In this document: piece by piece, positions 1 to 7,202 of the stretch
Position numbering within the stretch: the first letter of the stretch is position 1
How the letters are laid out: each line of letters starts with the position of its first letter
Source: CAZZDA01 sp964652585
Lineage (GTDB): Bacteria; Patescibacteriota; Patescibacteriia; UBA1544
NCBI GenBank assembly: GCA_964652585.1
Contig: CAZZDA010000020.1
Span: 1 to 16,353, forward strand
Length of the DNA: 16,353 nucleotides
Direction: 5' to 3'
The notes under the pieces: generated by a model
What the model saw: only the letters and a program-made list of their open reading frames with translations
Database searches by the model: none
Told to the model about the DNA's origin: nothing
Position numbers and translations under genes: made by a program

Positions 1-36
1 GTACATTTACTTGCTTATCTCTTACAACCTTGTTCC

Positions 37-80
37 AAGTCCTTTACATAACTCGCAGAGAAGGTATGAGTATAGGACTT
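37..80. terminator. Weak hairpin downstream of the S41 protease gene
   Basis: The arms AAGTCCT (37-43) and AGGACTT (74-80) are complementary, with a second short pairing ACTC/GAGT inside the loop. On the plus strand the right arm runs into a short T run (CTTTTTAG), so it could terminate a plus-strand transcript entering from the left. On the minus strand, where the protease mRNA ends, no U tract follows. The remainder of 1-92 shows nothing recognisable. Confidence 0.2.
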
Positions 81-92
81 TTTAGACGTTCC

Positions 93-1337
93 TTATTTTG
101 ACTGAATCAGGACCGCATAAGCAGCGTCAAGCTGCGGATCTTGGTCATTATTGTAATCATCAAGCGTTAAGAGCACCTCTGCATCAGGTATAATACCTTC
201 CGCGTCAATATTTCTTCCCTCGGGAGTATACCAGTGCGCAATGGTCAATTTGAGCGCTGAGCCATCGCGAAATTCACGAAAATCCTGTACGGAACCTTTG
301 CCGAATGTTGTTGCTCCTATTAATGTCGCGAGTTGGTAATCCTGCAAAGCGCCTGCCACAATTTCAGACCCCGAAGCACTTCCTTCGTTGATGAGTACAA
401 TGGTGGGAACACCTTTGAGCACAGCCCTCTTTCGCGCATAATACGTATTGGTAGTTCTGCCCTTCGTCTTGCTAAAACGCTCTTCAACAATAGGCGATTC
501 CAGCTCAACCCACATATCAGCAACATCCACTGCCGCATCCAAAAAACCTCCCGGGTTATTACGAAGATCAAGTATAATGCCATCCAGCGGTTCTTGAAGT
601 AATTGAGTGACCATGCTCTGAAATTTCGATCCCGTATCTTCGCCAAAATGGATAATTTCAATATGCGCGATATGTTGACCATTTCGCACTACGCGATTAT
701 AACGAACACTTTCCACATTAATAATATCTCTTATAATATGGATATCTTGCGGATCATTGTCTTGCCTCTGAATTGTCAATACTACTTCTGTATTCGCTTC
801 ACCACGAATTAAACTTACCGCCGTATCAATAAGCATACCAAATGTATCTTCATCGTCGATAGCGAGAATAGTATCACGCGGCGCCAATCCGGCTCGTTGC
901 GCTGGGCTTTCCGGAAGCGGTGCAATAACAGTGAGCTGATCGTTTTTGATGCCGATCTCGGCGCCGATTCCCTGAAATTCTCCTTGCAACTCCTCGGTAA
1001 ATATTTGAGCGGTTGGCGGATCAAAGAAAACAGAATACGGGTCTTCAAGCCTTGCAACCATGCCTCTCACCGCTCCATAGAGCAATTCCGATTCACTGAT
1101 ATCCGGTTCAAGCGATTCCTGTTGAATAAGATCCCACACCGACCAAAAAACGTCAAATGAAGTCGTACGATTTGAACGATCTCTATCGTGCCTATCCACT
1201 AGAACAGATGAACTATCGGAAAGCATGAATGTCGGTGCATACCATTGACCAACCGCAATACCCACCACAAACACGATCGCTAGAAGCAAAGTGAGAGAGA
1301 CTATTTTGATCATTGGCTTCTTTGGTATTTGTGTCAT
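93..1337 (-). CDS. ctpA: S41 family carboxyl-terminal processing peptidase with PDZ domain
   Basis: This is a 414-residue tail-specific serine protease that would cleave C-termini of exported proteins outside the membrane. One hydrophobic segment (about residues 10-30) acts as an N-terminal anchor or uncleaved signal. A PDZ domain spans about 118-192 (GIGAEIG start, SPAQRAGL ligand-groove region). The S41 core follows, with the LRNNPGG strand at 258-264. The Ser-Lys dyad is intact: S322 in GSASGSE and K347 in FGKGSVQ, with Q351 four residues later. These have the spacing seen in CtpA/Prc enzymes, and the length is normal for the family. The ATG at 1337 is chosen because it directly precedes the anchor; no clear Shine-Dalgarno is present. 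The gene lies 35 nt behind murA on the same strand, so co-transcription is likely. The 5' gap contains a 14-nt match to the end of the foldback element at 7038-7202. The substrate is unknown; the family call is very secure. Confidence 0.95.
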   Translation of the reverse strand: MTQIPKKPMIKIVSLTLLLAIVFVVGIAVGQWYAPTFMLSDSSSVLVDRHDRDRSNRTTSFDVFWSVWDLIQQESLEPDISESELLYGAVRGMVARLEDPYSVFFDPPTAQIFTEELQGEFQGIGAEIGIKNDQLTVIAPLPESPAQRAGLAPRDTILAIDDEDTFGMLIDTAVSLIRGEANTEVVLTIQRQDNDPQDIHIIRDIINVESVRYNRVVRNGQHIAHIEIIHFGEDTGSKFQSMVTQLLQEPLDGIILDLRNNPGGFLDAAVDVADMWVELESPIVEERFSKTKGRTTNTYYARKRAVLKGVPTIVLINEGSASGSEIVAGALQDYQLATLIGATTFGKGSVQDFREFRDGSALKLTIAHWYTPEGRNIDAEGIIPDAEVLLTLDDYNNDQDPQLDAAYAVLIQSK

Positions 1338-1342
1338 ATAGT

Positions 1343-1356
1343 GTTTTTCAGAGGTT
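1343..1356. repeat. Solo fragment of the foldback-element terminal repeat
   Basis: GTTTTTCAGAGGTT is identical to the inner part of the right terminal repeat of the element ending at 7202 (the copy is at 7186-7199). It lies in the 35-nt gap between murA and the S41 protease gene. A further AGGGGTTTTT at 1361-1370 also matches the start of that terminal repeat (7182-7191). A 14-nt match is unlikely by chance in a window this size, but a relic and a shared functional motif cannot be told apart here. Confidence 0.35.
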
Positions 1357-1372
1357 ACTTAGGGGTTTTTTA

Positions 1373-2677
1373 CTATTGAACTCTTTTAATATCCGCACCT
1401 ATAGCTCTTAATCGGTCATCAAGTCGTTCATAACCACGATCAACCTGAGCAATATTTTCTATATGTGATTCGCCGGTTGCCAAAAGTGCCGCTATAACAA
1501 GTGTCGCACCGGCCCGTAGATCGGTCATGATCATTTCTGATCCATACAAGGGTGTAGGACCCGTAATAAGAACACGGTGAGGATCACACATCACCGTATC
1601 TGCCCCCATTTTTTGTAAAGAGTCAATGTACTTAAAACGTCCCTCATACATCCAATCATGGATAAGAGTCGTACCTTCAGCTTGGGTCATGAGAACGGCA
1701 AAAGGCTGGAGTAAGTCAGGATTAAACCCAGGGTAAGGCATGTTATGTACTTTTTTTATCGCCCGCAAGCGAACGGTAGGGTCTACAGAGAGTGTTGCGG
1801 TATGATACCATGTATGGTCAGATTTTGTTGGTGCGATATGCATATTTACCCCCGCCCTTCGAAAGGTTGTCAGCTCCATTTCTAAAAACTCCGGTATGAC
1901 ATTATGGATGCGAATACGCGACCGCGTGGCAGCGGCAAGCGCAATAAACGTCCCTGCCTCAATAGGATCATAGATAAGCGTATGCTGTATGCCTTTACCT
2001 GCTTTCACGCTCCCCCCCGGTGAATGCACGGTCAATGTTGTGGTACCGCCACCTTCTATGACAATGTCCATTTTTTTAAGAAAGGAGATCAAGTCTTGTA
2101 CGTGAGGTTCTGAAGCCGCATTACGAATCCGTGTTACTCCCTTTGCGCCAATACTTGCTAAAAGTACATTCTCTGTAGCCGTTACGCTCATTTCTGAAAG
2201 AAAAATATCCTTACCGGAATATTCCTTTGTTTTTTTGAACGTATAAATATCATTCTCAAAAGACACCTCTACTCCCATATGCTCCAAAGCTCGTATATGC
2301 GCATCTAACGGGCGAGAGCCAATCTGACAGCCGCCGGGGGTTGGAATAGATACCTCATCACATCTAGAAAGCAGCGGCCCTATAAGTAAAACCGATGTGC
2401 GTATGTGCTTCGCGAGCTTGAAAGGCATGCGAGCTACATCTATACGATCACAGATAATGGTAACCGTATGCCCTTCCTTCCATTCAACACTCGCACCAAG
2501 TTCAACAAGAATATCCAACAAATGCTCTACATCAGCAATTCTTGGCACATTCTTGATCTCGCAAGGCTCTTTGGTCAATAGCGCCGCCGCAATAATAGGC
2601 ATAGCGGCATTTTTGGCACCGCCAACCTCAATATCACCCGAAAGCGATTTTCCTCCTTGAATAACAAATTTTTCCAT
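1373..2677 (-). CDS. murA: UDP-N-acetylglucosamine 1-carboxyvinyltransferase (MurA)
   Basis: This cytoplasmic enzyme transfers enolpyruvate from PEP to UDP-GlcNAc, the first committed step of peptidoglycan synthesis. Its 434 residues are close to the usual 420-430. The N-terminal substrate-binding pair K22-N23 (GGAKNAAMP) is present. The fosfomycin-targeted cysteine is C117 in the mobile loop GGCQIGSRP, so the enzyme should be of the fosfomycin-sensitive Cys type by motif. The general-base aspartate is D321 in YPGFNPDLLQPF. The C-terminal DLRAG (386-390) and DRGYERLDDRLRAIGA signatures are both present. The start at 2677 leaves the normal MEKFVIQGG N-terminus. A promoter-like pair lies directly upstream, with the -10 only 11 nt before the ATG. 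The S41 protease gene follows 35 nt downstream. Its presence implies that the organism makes its own wall precursor. Confidence 0.97.
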   Translation of the reverse strand: MEKFVIQGGKSLSGDIEVGGAKNAAMPIIAAALLTKEPCEIKNVPRIADVEHLLDILVELGASVEWKEGHTVTIICDRIDVARMPFKLAKHIRTSVLLIGPLLSRCDEVSIPTPGGCQIGSRPLDAHIRALEHMGVEVSFENDIYTFKKTKEYSGKDIFLSEMSVTATENVLLASIGAKGVTRIRNAASEPHVQDLISFLKKMDIVIEGGGTTTLTVHSPGGSVKAGKGIQHTLIYDPIEAGTFIALAAATRSRIRIHNVIPEFLEMELTTFRRAGVNMHIAPTKSDHTWYHTATLSVDPTVRLRAIKKVHNMPYPGFNPDLLQPFAVLMTQAEGTTLIHDWMYEGRFKYIDSLQKMGADTVMCDPHRVLITGPTPLYGSEMIMTDLRAGATLVIAALLATGESHIENIAQVDRGYERLDDRLRAIGADIKRVQ

Positions 2678-2688
2678 AAGACTTTACT

Positions 2689-2717
2689 AGTCTACACTGT
2701 TTTGAGAGAGTCTGCAA
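2689..2717 (-). promoter_or_regulatory. Putative sigma70-type promoter for murA
   Basis: Read on the minus strand, TTGCAG (2717-2712) is separated by exactly 17 nt from TAGACT (2694-2689). Only 11 nt then remain to the murA ATG. A start point 6-7 nt after the -10 would give a leader of roughly 5 nt, so the mRNA would be effectively leaderless. That fits the absence of a Shine-Dalgarno sequence. The call is by pattern only. Confidence 0.45.
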
Positions 2718-2763
2718 CAAGCTTAGTTTATTGCTTTTTGTGTGAAAAATAGGTAGTATTATA

Positions 2764-2875
2764 CAATGTCAAATGTCAAAGCTCAAATGTCAAATCAAAT
2801 CCCAAATACAAATGACTCAATTTTGACATTGCGTCATTGGACATTCACTTGGCATTTGGATTTTGTCATTTGGAA
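2764..2875. repeat. CAAATG-word inverted repeat, intergenic
   Basis: The left half (2764-2813) repeats words such as CAAATGTCAAA, CAAATCCC and CAAATGAC on the plus strand. The right half (about 2831-2875) carries the same words reversed: GTCATTGG, GGCATTTGG, GTCATTTGG. Together they make a long, imperfect, interrupted hairpin. The block fills the gap between divergent murA and the PEGA gene and stops about 12 nt before the chosen start at 2888. The ATG at 2837 lies inside it and would translate repeat. The block contains a TTGACA at 2823-2828, but no good -10 at the right distance. Confidence 0.6.
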
Positions 2876-2887
2876 TTAATTGCATAT

Positions 2888-4282
2888 ATGTCATTACCAA
2901 AACTTTCACTACCTCTTCGCCGTATTATTTATATCTGCTTTATTGCGGCTTTTTTTATTGCTGCCCCGCTACTCCTCTTATATGGCATGGGATACCGCTA
3001 TAATTTCCTCAAAGAAAAAATTGAAAGGACTGGTGTGCTTATTTTAAGCTTTACCCCGGAGCATGCTGTGGTGAAACTAAATGGCACAACGCCCGATATG
3101 CAGCGAAATAATAATGTGGTACACATCAATGACCTCTATCCCGGCCGGTACATCACCGAACTTACCGCAAAAGGATACCGGCCTCTTACCAGAATAATGA
3201 ACATATTACCCAATCAATCTTCTGTGTACAAACACCTCACTCTTTTCCCAAGCAACCCACAACCGACACTTCTTCATAAGGGAACATATCTTGGCTTTAC
3301 TACAGACACTCCCACGCCAATACTTGCCGCATCGTCCGCCAGTACCACAATTCTTACCCTACTGAATAACTATCTTGCAGAACAACAGCAACTCATACTA
3401 CCCACCGATTCATACGCCATGCCAAACATATATTTCTCCGGTGATCAACGTTGGGCTGTCATTCAACAGAAAGACCAAGAAAGCTTTCTTGTAGACCGTC
3501 AGGAAGGTGTAGCTCGGTTTCTTGCAGCAACAAGCACCACAAACTTTACGTGGCTGCCTGGCATGCCGCCAGAGCTTTATGCTTTAACATCGAAGCATGC
3601 AGTTCGCCTTCATATACAGACTGGCACCACTACCGCTTTGGGATCTTCTCTGCCATTACAAACACTCACTCAATACCACAGAACGCTTTTTGGCATAACA
3701 GCACCTATAAACAAAACTGATCCGACCTATCTTGTACGCTGGGACGCTCAGAAACAAGAATGGGAACATCTCTTTGAATTACCAGGCTCTCCTTCATATC
3801 ACTTTACTGATGGAACAGCACATCTTTTGGCGCTACATGATACGCGCCACGCACTTCTCTACCTCATCGATCCGCAACAGGAAGCACATGCTATGGTCGT
3901 CCATATTGCACCGCGCACGGATTTTATTTCTTGGAATTTTGACGGTACGCAATTACTTACCGGCAATGCATTTGAGCTCTCTCTCCTTTCACTGGAAAAC
4001 GAACACCACGCCCTTTCGCAAGAGCGCGTACTACTCCGTGTCAGCAGACCAATAACACGCGCCCAGTGGCATCAGAACTTCACGCATATACTTTACCAAC
4101 AAGACGATGCCATACATATTTCTTCGCTTGAAGATCAGCCATCTCCCGATACCATTTCCTATATACAATTTGAAGACCTTATTTTCTTCACGGCACACCC
4201 GACAAAACAATCTCTGCTAGCTTTGGGAACCTTTCAAGAGCAAGACGGCTTATTTGAAATACCGCTTGTGGTTAAGGAATAA
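2888..4282 (+). CDS. Membrane-anchored PEGA-domain protein
   Basis: This is a 464-residue protein of unknown exact function. It has a short basic N-terminus (SLPLRR), one membrane segment (about 13-33) and then a PEGA-like domain (about 48-118). The PEGA features are GVLILSFTPEHAVVKLNGT, LYPGRYITELTAKGYRP and a closing strand to LTLFP. PEGA domains are small beta modules found outside the membrane on surface proteins. The remaining roughly 340 residues are rich in beta-strand-like stretches (for example WAVIQQKD, TNFTWLPGMPPELYALT, FISWNFDGTQLLTG) and suggest a degenerate beta-propeller. I chose the ATG at 2888 over 2837 because the upstream 17 residues are encoded by the intergenic repeat and the membrane segment follows the 2888 start properly. 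The 3' end overlaps the convergent GT2 gene by 11 bp. This architecture is, to my knowledge, common in Parcubacteria-type genomes. A role at the cell surface or in wall binding is inference. Confidence 0.75.
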   Translation: MSLPKLSLPLRRIIYICFIAAFFIAAPLLLLYGMGYRYNFLKEKIERTGVLILSFTPEHAVVKLNGTTPDMQRNNNVVHINDLYPGRYITELTAKGYRPLTRIMNILPNQSSVYKHLTLFPSNPQPTLLHKGTYLGFTTDTPTPILAASSASTTILTLLNNYLAEQQQLILPTDSYAMPNIYFSGDQRWAVIQQKDQESFLVDRQEGVARFLAATSTTNFTWLPGMPPELYALTSKHAVRLHIQTGTTTALGSSLPLQTLTQYHRTLFGITAPINKTDPTYLVRWDAQKQEWEHLFELPGSPSYHFTDGTAHLLALHDTRHALLYLIDPQQEAHAMVVHIAPRTDFISWNFDGTQLLTGNAFELSLLSLENEHHALSQERVLLRVSRPITRAQWHQNFTHILYQQDDAIHISSLEDQPSPDTISYIQFEDLIFFTAHPTKQSLLALGTFQEQDGLFEIPLVVKE

Positions 4283-5378
4283 GTAATTTTTCCGTACACA
4301 TATATGACCGTTCAAGCTGTTGATACTGCCGACGGGTATAGCGCTTTTGAATCGCGTGTTTTTTTATGCGCAGTGCTTGTCGACTCTCCCATACCACCAT
4401 TGCTTCTCGTAATGAAGAGTGTTCAAAAAGCAGAACAAATGCCATACGCAACAACTCTCTAAAAAATGTCGCGGTTTTTACCCTCAAAGAATGTCTCTTA
4501 ATGTAACGATGGAGAATAATAAAGTGATGCGCCCAAGATAATGCCCTGCTCTTTTTTCCTCCATATTTTCTGCTCGTCCATATACTAAACAAACCTTTAT
4601 CATGCTTGCGCGTACTTCGGTCATGATAGGCGACCGCTTGCGGCACATACCTGCACGCGTACCCCTCAAGCTGCAATCTATAGGAAAGATCAGCATCCTC
4701 TTTATACATAAACATGAGCTCATCAAAATATTCACGCCTTCCATCCTCGCGCAAAAATGCACTTTGTAGCAAAGCATTCATACGATAGAGCACGCAAGTA
4801 CCGCTTGCGCCAAAAACCGCTTCTTCTCTCTCATACTGTCCTTGGTCACGCATCCCCTGTCCCCGCTCAAAAAAATGATGGGAGAGTGTTATACCCATGC
4901 CAGCCGAATCAAGCACTGTTGTTTTCCCTCCTTGCGGCATATCCTTCTCCTGAAAATTCCATTGGTAAAGCTTGCCGGTTACCGATCCTATGTTCTTATC
5001 TTTCCGGATAGCACTCACAAGTGTTGAGAGTGTATGCGCTTTATAGAACATGTCTACATTGCTGGCTAAAAATAACTCCGCACCTAATTCCCGTGCACGA
5101 TCAATCAGTATATTATAACTTTTCGAAAATCCAATATTAGATCCCGGACGCAGTATCTCTGCCTCCGGCATCATCGTACGTATCAGCATGCTGTTCTTAT
5201 TGTCTTCTTTCTCACTTACATCAACAACCACGAGCACGAAATGGCAATGATCTTGCGCGAGGAGACTCTTCAAAAAATACGGCAAGTATTTTGCCGTATC
5301 ATAGGTGCCATCGCTGTTTGTATAAGTGATAATACCAATAACAATCTTTGTTTTTTCATTCTGTATTTCAGATTTCAT
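4272..5378 (-). CDS. GT2 family glycosyltransferase, rhamnosyltransferase-like
   Basis: This 368-residue enzyme has an inverting GT-A fold in its first roughly 250 residues. Visible landmarks are VIGIITYTN (13-21), the RPGSNIGFSKSYN loop (77-89) and the metal-binding NVD (107-109, replacing DxD). The acceptor-site region GASGTCVLYRMNAL (190-203) and the catalytic EDADLSYR block (227-234) follow. That combination is typical of WbbL-type rhamnosyltransferases. The C-terminal 110 residues are strongly basic with one hydrophobic patch, suggesting peripheral membrane attachment. It is the last gene after rmlA, 25 nt downstream, so it is the natural user of the dTDP-sugar made by the cluster; that substrate link is inference. 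Upstream, an AAGGA sits about 13 nt before the ATG. Its 3' end overlaps the convergent PEGA gene by 11 bp. Confidence 0.85.
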   Translation of the reverse strand: MKSEIQNEKTKIVIGIITYTNSDGTYDTAKYLPYFLKSLLAQDHCHFVLVVVDVSEKEDNKNSMLIRTMMPEAEILRPGSNIGFSKSYNILIDRARELGAELFLASNVDMFYKAHTLSTLVSAIRKDKNIGSVTGKLYQWNFQEKDMPQGGKTTVLDSAGMGITLSHHFFERGQGMRDQGQYEREEAVFGASGTCVLYRMNALLQSAFLREDGRREYFDELMFMYKEDADLSYRLQLEGYACRYVPQAVAYHDRSTRKHDKGLFSIWTSRKYGGKKSRALSWAHHFIILHRYIKRHSLRVKTATFFRELLRMAFVLLFEHSSLREAMVVWESRQALRIKKHAIQKRYTRRQYQQLERSYMCTEKLLIP

Positions 5379-5384
5379 GCTGGA

Positions 5385-5394
5385 AGAGGTTCCT
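5385..5394. repeat. Short fragment of the foldback-element end
   Basis: AGAGGTTCCT is identical to the outer 10 nt of the right terminal repeat at 7193-7202. It sits in the 25-nt gap between rmlA and the GT2 gene. It is short and overlaps the Shine-Dalgarno-like AAGGA of GT2, so coincidence is possible. Confidence 0.2.
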
Positions 5395-5403
5395 TATGTA
5401 CTC

Positions 5404-6129
5404 CTAAATAATAAGTTGGTTTTGCAGCTTTTCCTTTGCAAGCGTCTGCGCCTTGTAGAGACTCTCGAATGTTCCGGCATCAATCCATTCACCTGCAAGA
5501 GTTTGTACATCAAGCTCATTCCGTTCCAGATACCAATTATGCAGATCAACAATTTCCAGCTCGCCCCTCGCGCTGGGCGTGAGCTGCTTTGCCGCTTCAC
5601 TCACACGACTATCATATACATAACAACCGGTCACGCAGTAATTACTCTTTGGCGCCGTAGGCTTCTCTTCAATGGAGATCGCTTTTCCCTGTTCGTTCAT
5701 TTCTACGATCCCAAAACGCTCAGGATCCGGAACTTCTTTAGCAAATACTCGTCCACCCCCGGAAAAGGATCCAATAGCATCGCTGAGATCATCTTCAAAA
5801 ATATTATCACCCAAAATCAGCGTTACATTGTCGTCGTCAATAAAATGTTCGCCAATAATGAACGCCTCTGCCAAACCATTTGGCTTATCCTGGATCTCAT
5901 AGGTAAAACGCACACCAAAATCTCTGCCGCTTCCGAGAAGATTCAAATACTGTCCTGCTCCGTTTGGCGCAGTAATGATAAGAATTTCTTTGATACCGGC
6001 TTTTAATAATGTGTTTAAAGGATAATAAATAAGAGGTCTGTTATATACCGGTAGAAGATGTTTACTGATTACCTTCGTGCAAGGACGTAAGCGCGTCGCC
6101 TCGCCTCCCGCTAAAATAATACCTTTCAT
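5404..6129 (-). CDS. rmlA: Glucose-1-phosphate thymidylyltransferase, short form (RmlA)
   Basis: This enzyme makes dTDP-glucose from dTTP and glucose-1-phosphate, the first step of the dTDP-rhamnose pathway. The nucleotide-binding loop reads GGEATRLRPCT (8-18), where the classical enzyme has GGSGTRLYPVT. SKHLLPVYNRPLIYYP (22-37) follows, then LGDNIF (106-111, metal-binding D108), EEKP (154-157), PSARGELEIVD (185-195) and WIDAGT (215-220, second metal aspartate D218). At 241 residues it lacks the C-terminal arm of about 50 residues that carries the allosteric site in roughly 290-residue enzymes. Simple dTTP/dTDP-rhamnose feedback at that site may therefore be absent; this is inference. Its ATG overlaps the rmlD stop as ATGA, indicating translational coupling, and it has no separate Shine-Dalgarno. 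Confidence 0.93.
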   Translation of the reverse strand: MKGIILAGGEATRLRPCTKVISKHLLPVYNRPLIYYPLNTLLKAGIKEILIITAPNGAGQYLNLLGSGRDFGVRFTYEIQDKPNGLAEAFIIGEHFIDDDNVTLILGDNIFEDDLSDAIGSFSGGGRVFAKEVPDPERFGIVEMNEQGKAISIEEKPTAPKSNYCVTGCYVYDSRVSEAAKQLTPSARGELEIVDLHNWYLERNELDVQTLAGEWIDAGTFESLYKAQTLAKEKLQNQLII

Positions 6130-6998
6130 AAAGTTGCAAGATAGTCTTTAAGAGCTTCTGTATAAGGTCGTAATTGTGGCCGTTTCGTATTGAGAAGTAC
6201 TGACGTTTCCGGACGTTTCGCCGGTCGTGGAAACACGTCCGGTGAAACTGGGACAAGTATGTTCTGTTGTTTGGTAGACGCCATGAAAGCTGCAACACCC
6301 TCATACCAGGTCGCCGGCTCTTCATTTACTAGATGGTATATACCGGGAGAAACATTGTCTCTCACGAGATCAAAGAGAGCTTGTGCGAGATCAGGCACAT
6401 AGGTAAAACAACTTTTTTCACTATCAATGACTCGTAGCGTATTGTGCTGTTCTGCATGTTCTTGCATTTTTTCAAAAAAACTTTTTTTTGCTGTTGGAGA
6501 AGATCCTCGCTGACCAAAAAGTTTTGACGTACGTATAATATACCACTTCCATTTTGGATGTTGTTTCGCAACACTCTGCACCGCTTTCTCTCCCGCATAC
6601 TTAGACTTCCCGTACACACTTAAGGGATTTGCCTTAGCCATTTCATTGTAATATCCTGCAACACCGTCAAAAATATAATCAGAGCTTATGGTTACAAATG
6701 TACATTGCGTATGCGCGGCGGCACGCGCAAGATTTTCTATACCCTGACCATTAACCGCAAACGCCTTTCTCTTCTCTTCTTCATTATTCTCACACGCATC
6801 AACTGCATTATACGCCGCGGCATTGATAACAAGATGGGGTCGATAGCGTGTAACATAGTCAACTGCTTTCTCTTTGTCAGTAATATCAAGTATATCACGG
6901 GAAATACCTCGCACCTCATACTTCCGATATATTTTCATTAGGCTTGCGCCAAGCATCCCTGCCGCACCCACAATAAGAACTTTTCTCATATTCCCCAT
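6126..6998 (-). CDS. rmlD: dTDP-4-dehydrorhamnose reductase (RmlD)
   Basis: This is a 290-residue extended SDR enzyme that reduces the 4-keto group of dTDP-4-dehydro-L-rhamnose with NAD(P)H, the last step of dTDP-L-rhamnose synthesis. It has the Rossmann motif GAAGMLG (11-17), INAAAYNAVDACE (58-70), the TISSDYIFDG strand (103-112) and the catalytic Y129xxxK133 in SVYGKSKYAGE. The C-terminal substrate-binding half includes IRTSKLFG and PRPAKRPETSVLLNT, typical of RmlD. Length is normal. Two in-frame ATGs (6998 and 6989) are possible. Neither has a good Shine-Dalgarno, and the second removes only three residues. The upstream neighbour rmlB is separated by the foldback element. Downstream, rmlA overlaps by 4 bp. 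Confidence 0.94.
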   Translation of the reverse strand: MGNMRKVLIVGAAGMLGASLMKIYRKYEVRGISRDILDITDKEKAVDYVTRYRPHLVINAAAYNAVDACENNEEEKRKAFAVNGQGIENLARAAAHTQCTFVTISSDYIFDGVAGYYNEMAKANPLSVYGKSKYAGEKAVQSVAKQHPKWKWYIIRTSKLFGQRGSSPTAKKSFFEKMQEHAEQHNTLRVIDSEKSCFTYVPDLAQALFDLVRDNVSPGIYHLVNEEPATWYEGVAAFMASTKQQNILVPVSPDVFPRPAKRPETSVLLNTKRPQLRPYTEALKDYLATL

Positions 6999-7037
6999 TC
7001 AGTGTGCCACATTTATGCTCTTTTTACCACCCCATTT

Positions 7038-7202
7038 AGGAACCTCTGAAAAACTCCAGATGTGCTCATTTTTTAGTGATTTTTTTCTACGGCGATGAAG
7101 CGAAAATCGTGGAAATGCAGAGCATTTTAAGATTTTTGATGAAGAAGACGTAGGAAAAAATGATGAAAAATGAGTGTCGTCAGGGGTTTTTCAGAGGTTC
7201 CT
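7038..7202. mobile_element. MITE-like foldback element between rmlB and rmlD
   Basis: The ends are inverted copies: AGGAACCTCTGAAAAACTCC (7038-7057) and GGGGTTTTTCAGAGGTTCCT (7183-7202), with one mismatch in 20. The interior continues as an imperfect palindrome (CTCATTTTT, ATTTTTTTCTACG and AAAATC recur inverted). Its apex is AAATGC-AGA-GCATTT (7113-7127), centred on 7120, exactly the midpoint of the ends. Taking the element as 7039-7201, it is flanked by TTTA on both sides (7035-7038 and 7202-7205), a possible 4-bp target duplication. It has no coding capacity. The right flank holds the rmlB stop codon. If transcribed with rmlB-rmlD it would form a hairpin of about 80 bp. There is no transposase in the window, so mobility is inferred from form. 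Confidence 0.7.

Noticed and set aside
2823..2851. TTGACA at 2823 as the -35 of a promoter for the PEGA gene
   Set aside because: No TAnnnT-type -10 lies 16-18 nt downstream, and the TTGACA is a by-product of the repeat words.
2837..2887. Upstream ATG at 2837 for the PEGA protein
   Set aside because: The 17 extra residues are translated CAAATG-type repeat; the 2888 start gives a normal basic N-terminus and membrane segment.
5326..6006. Long plus-strand open frame of 226 codons opposite rmlA
   Set aside because: It lies antisense to the fully conserved rmlA and shows no domain or start signal; it is a shadow of the real gene.
6126..6128. Recoded TGA (code 25, glycine) as in some candidate-phylum lineages
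   Set aside because: The rmlD TGA gives a normal C-terminus, and the frame beyond it would run through rmlA out of frame. No gene contains internal TGA codons.
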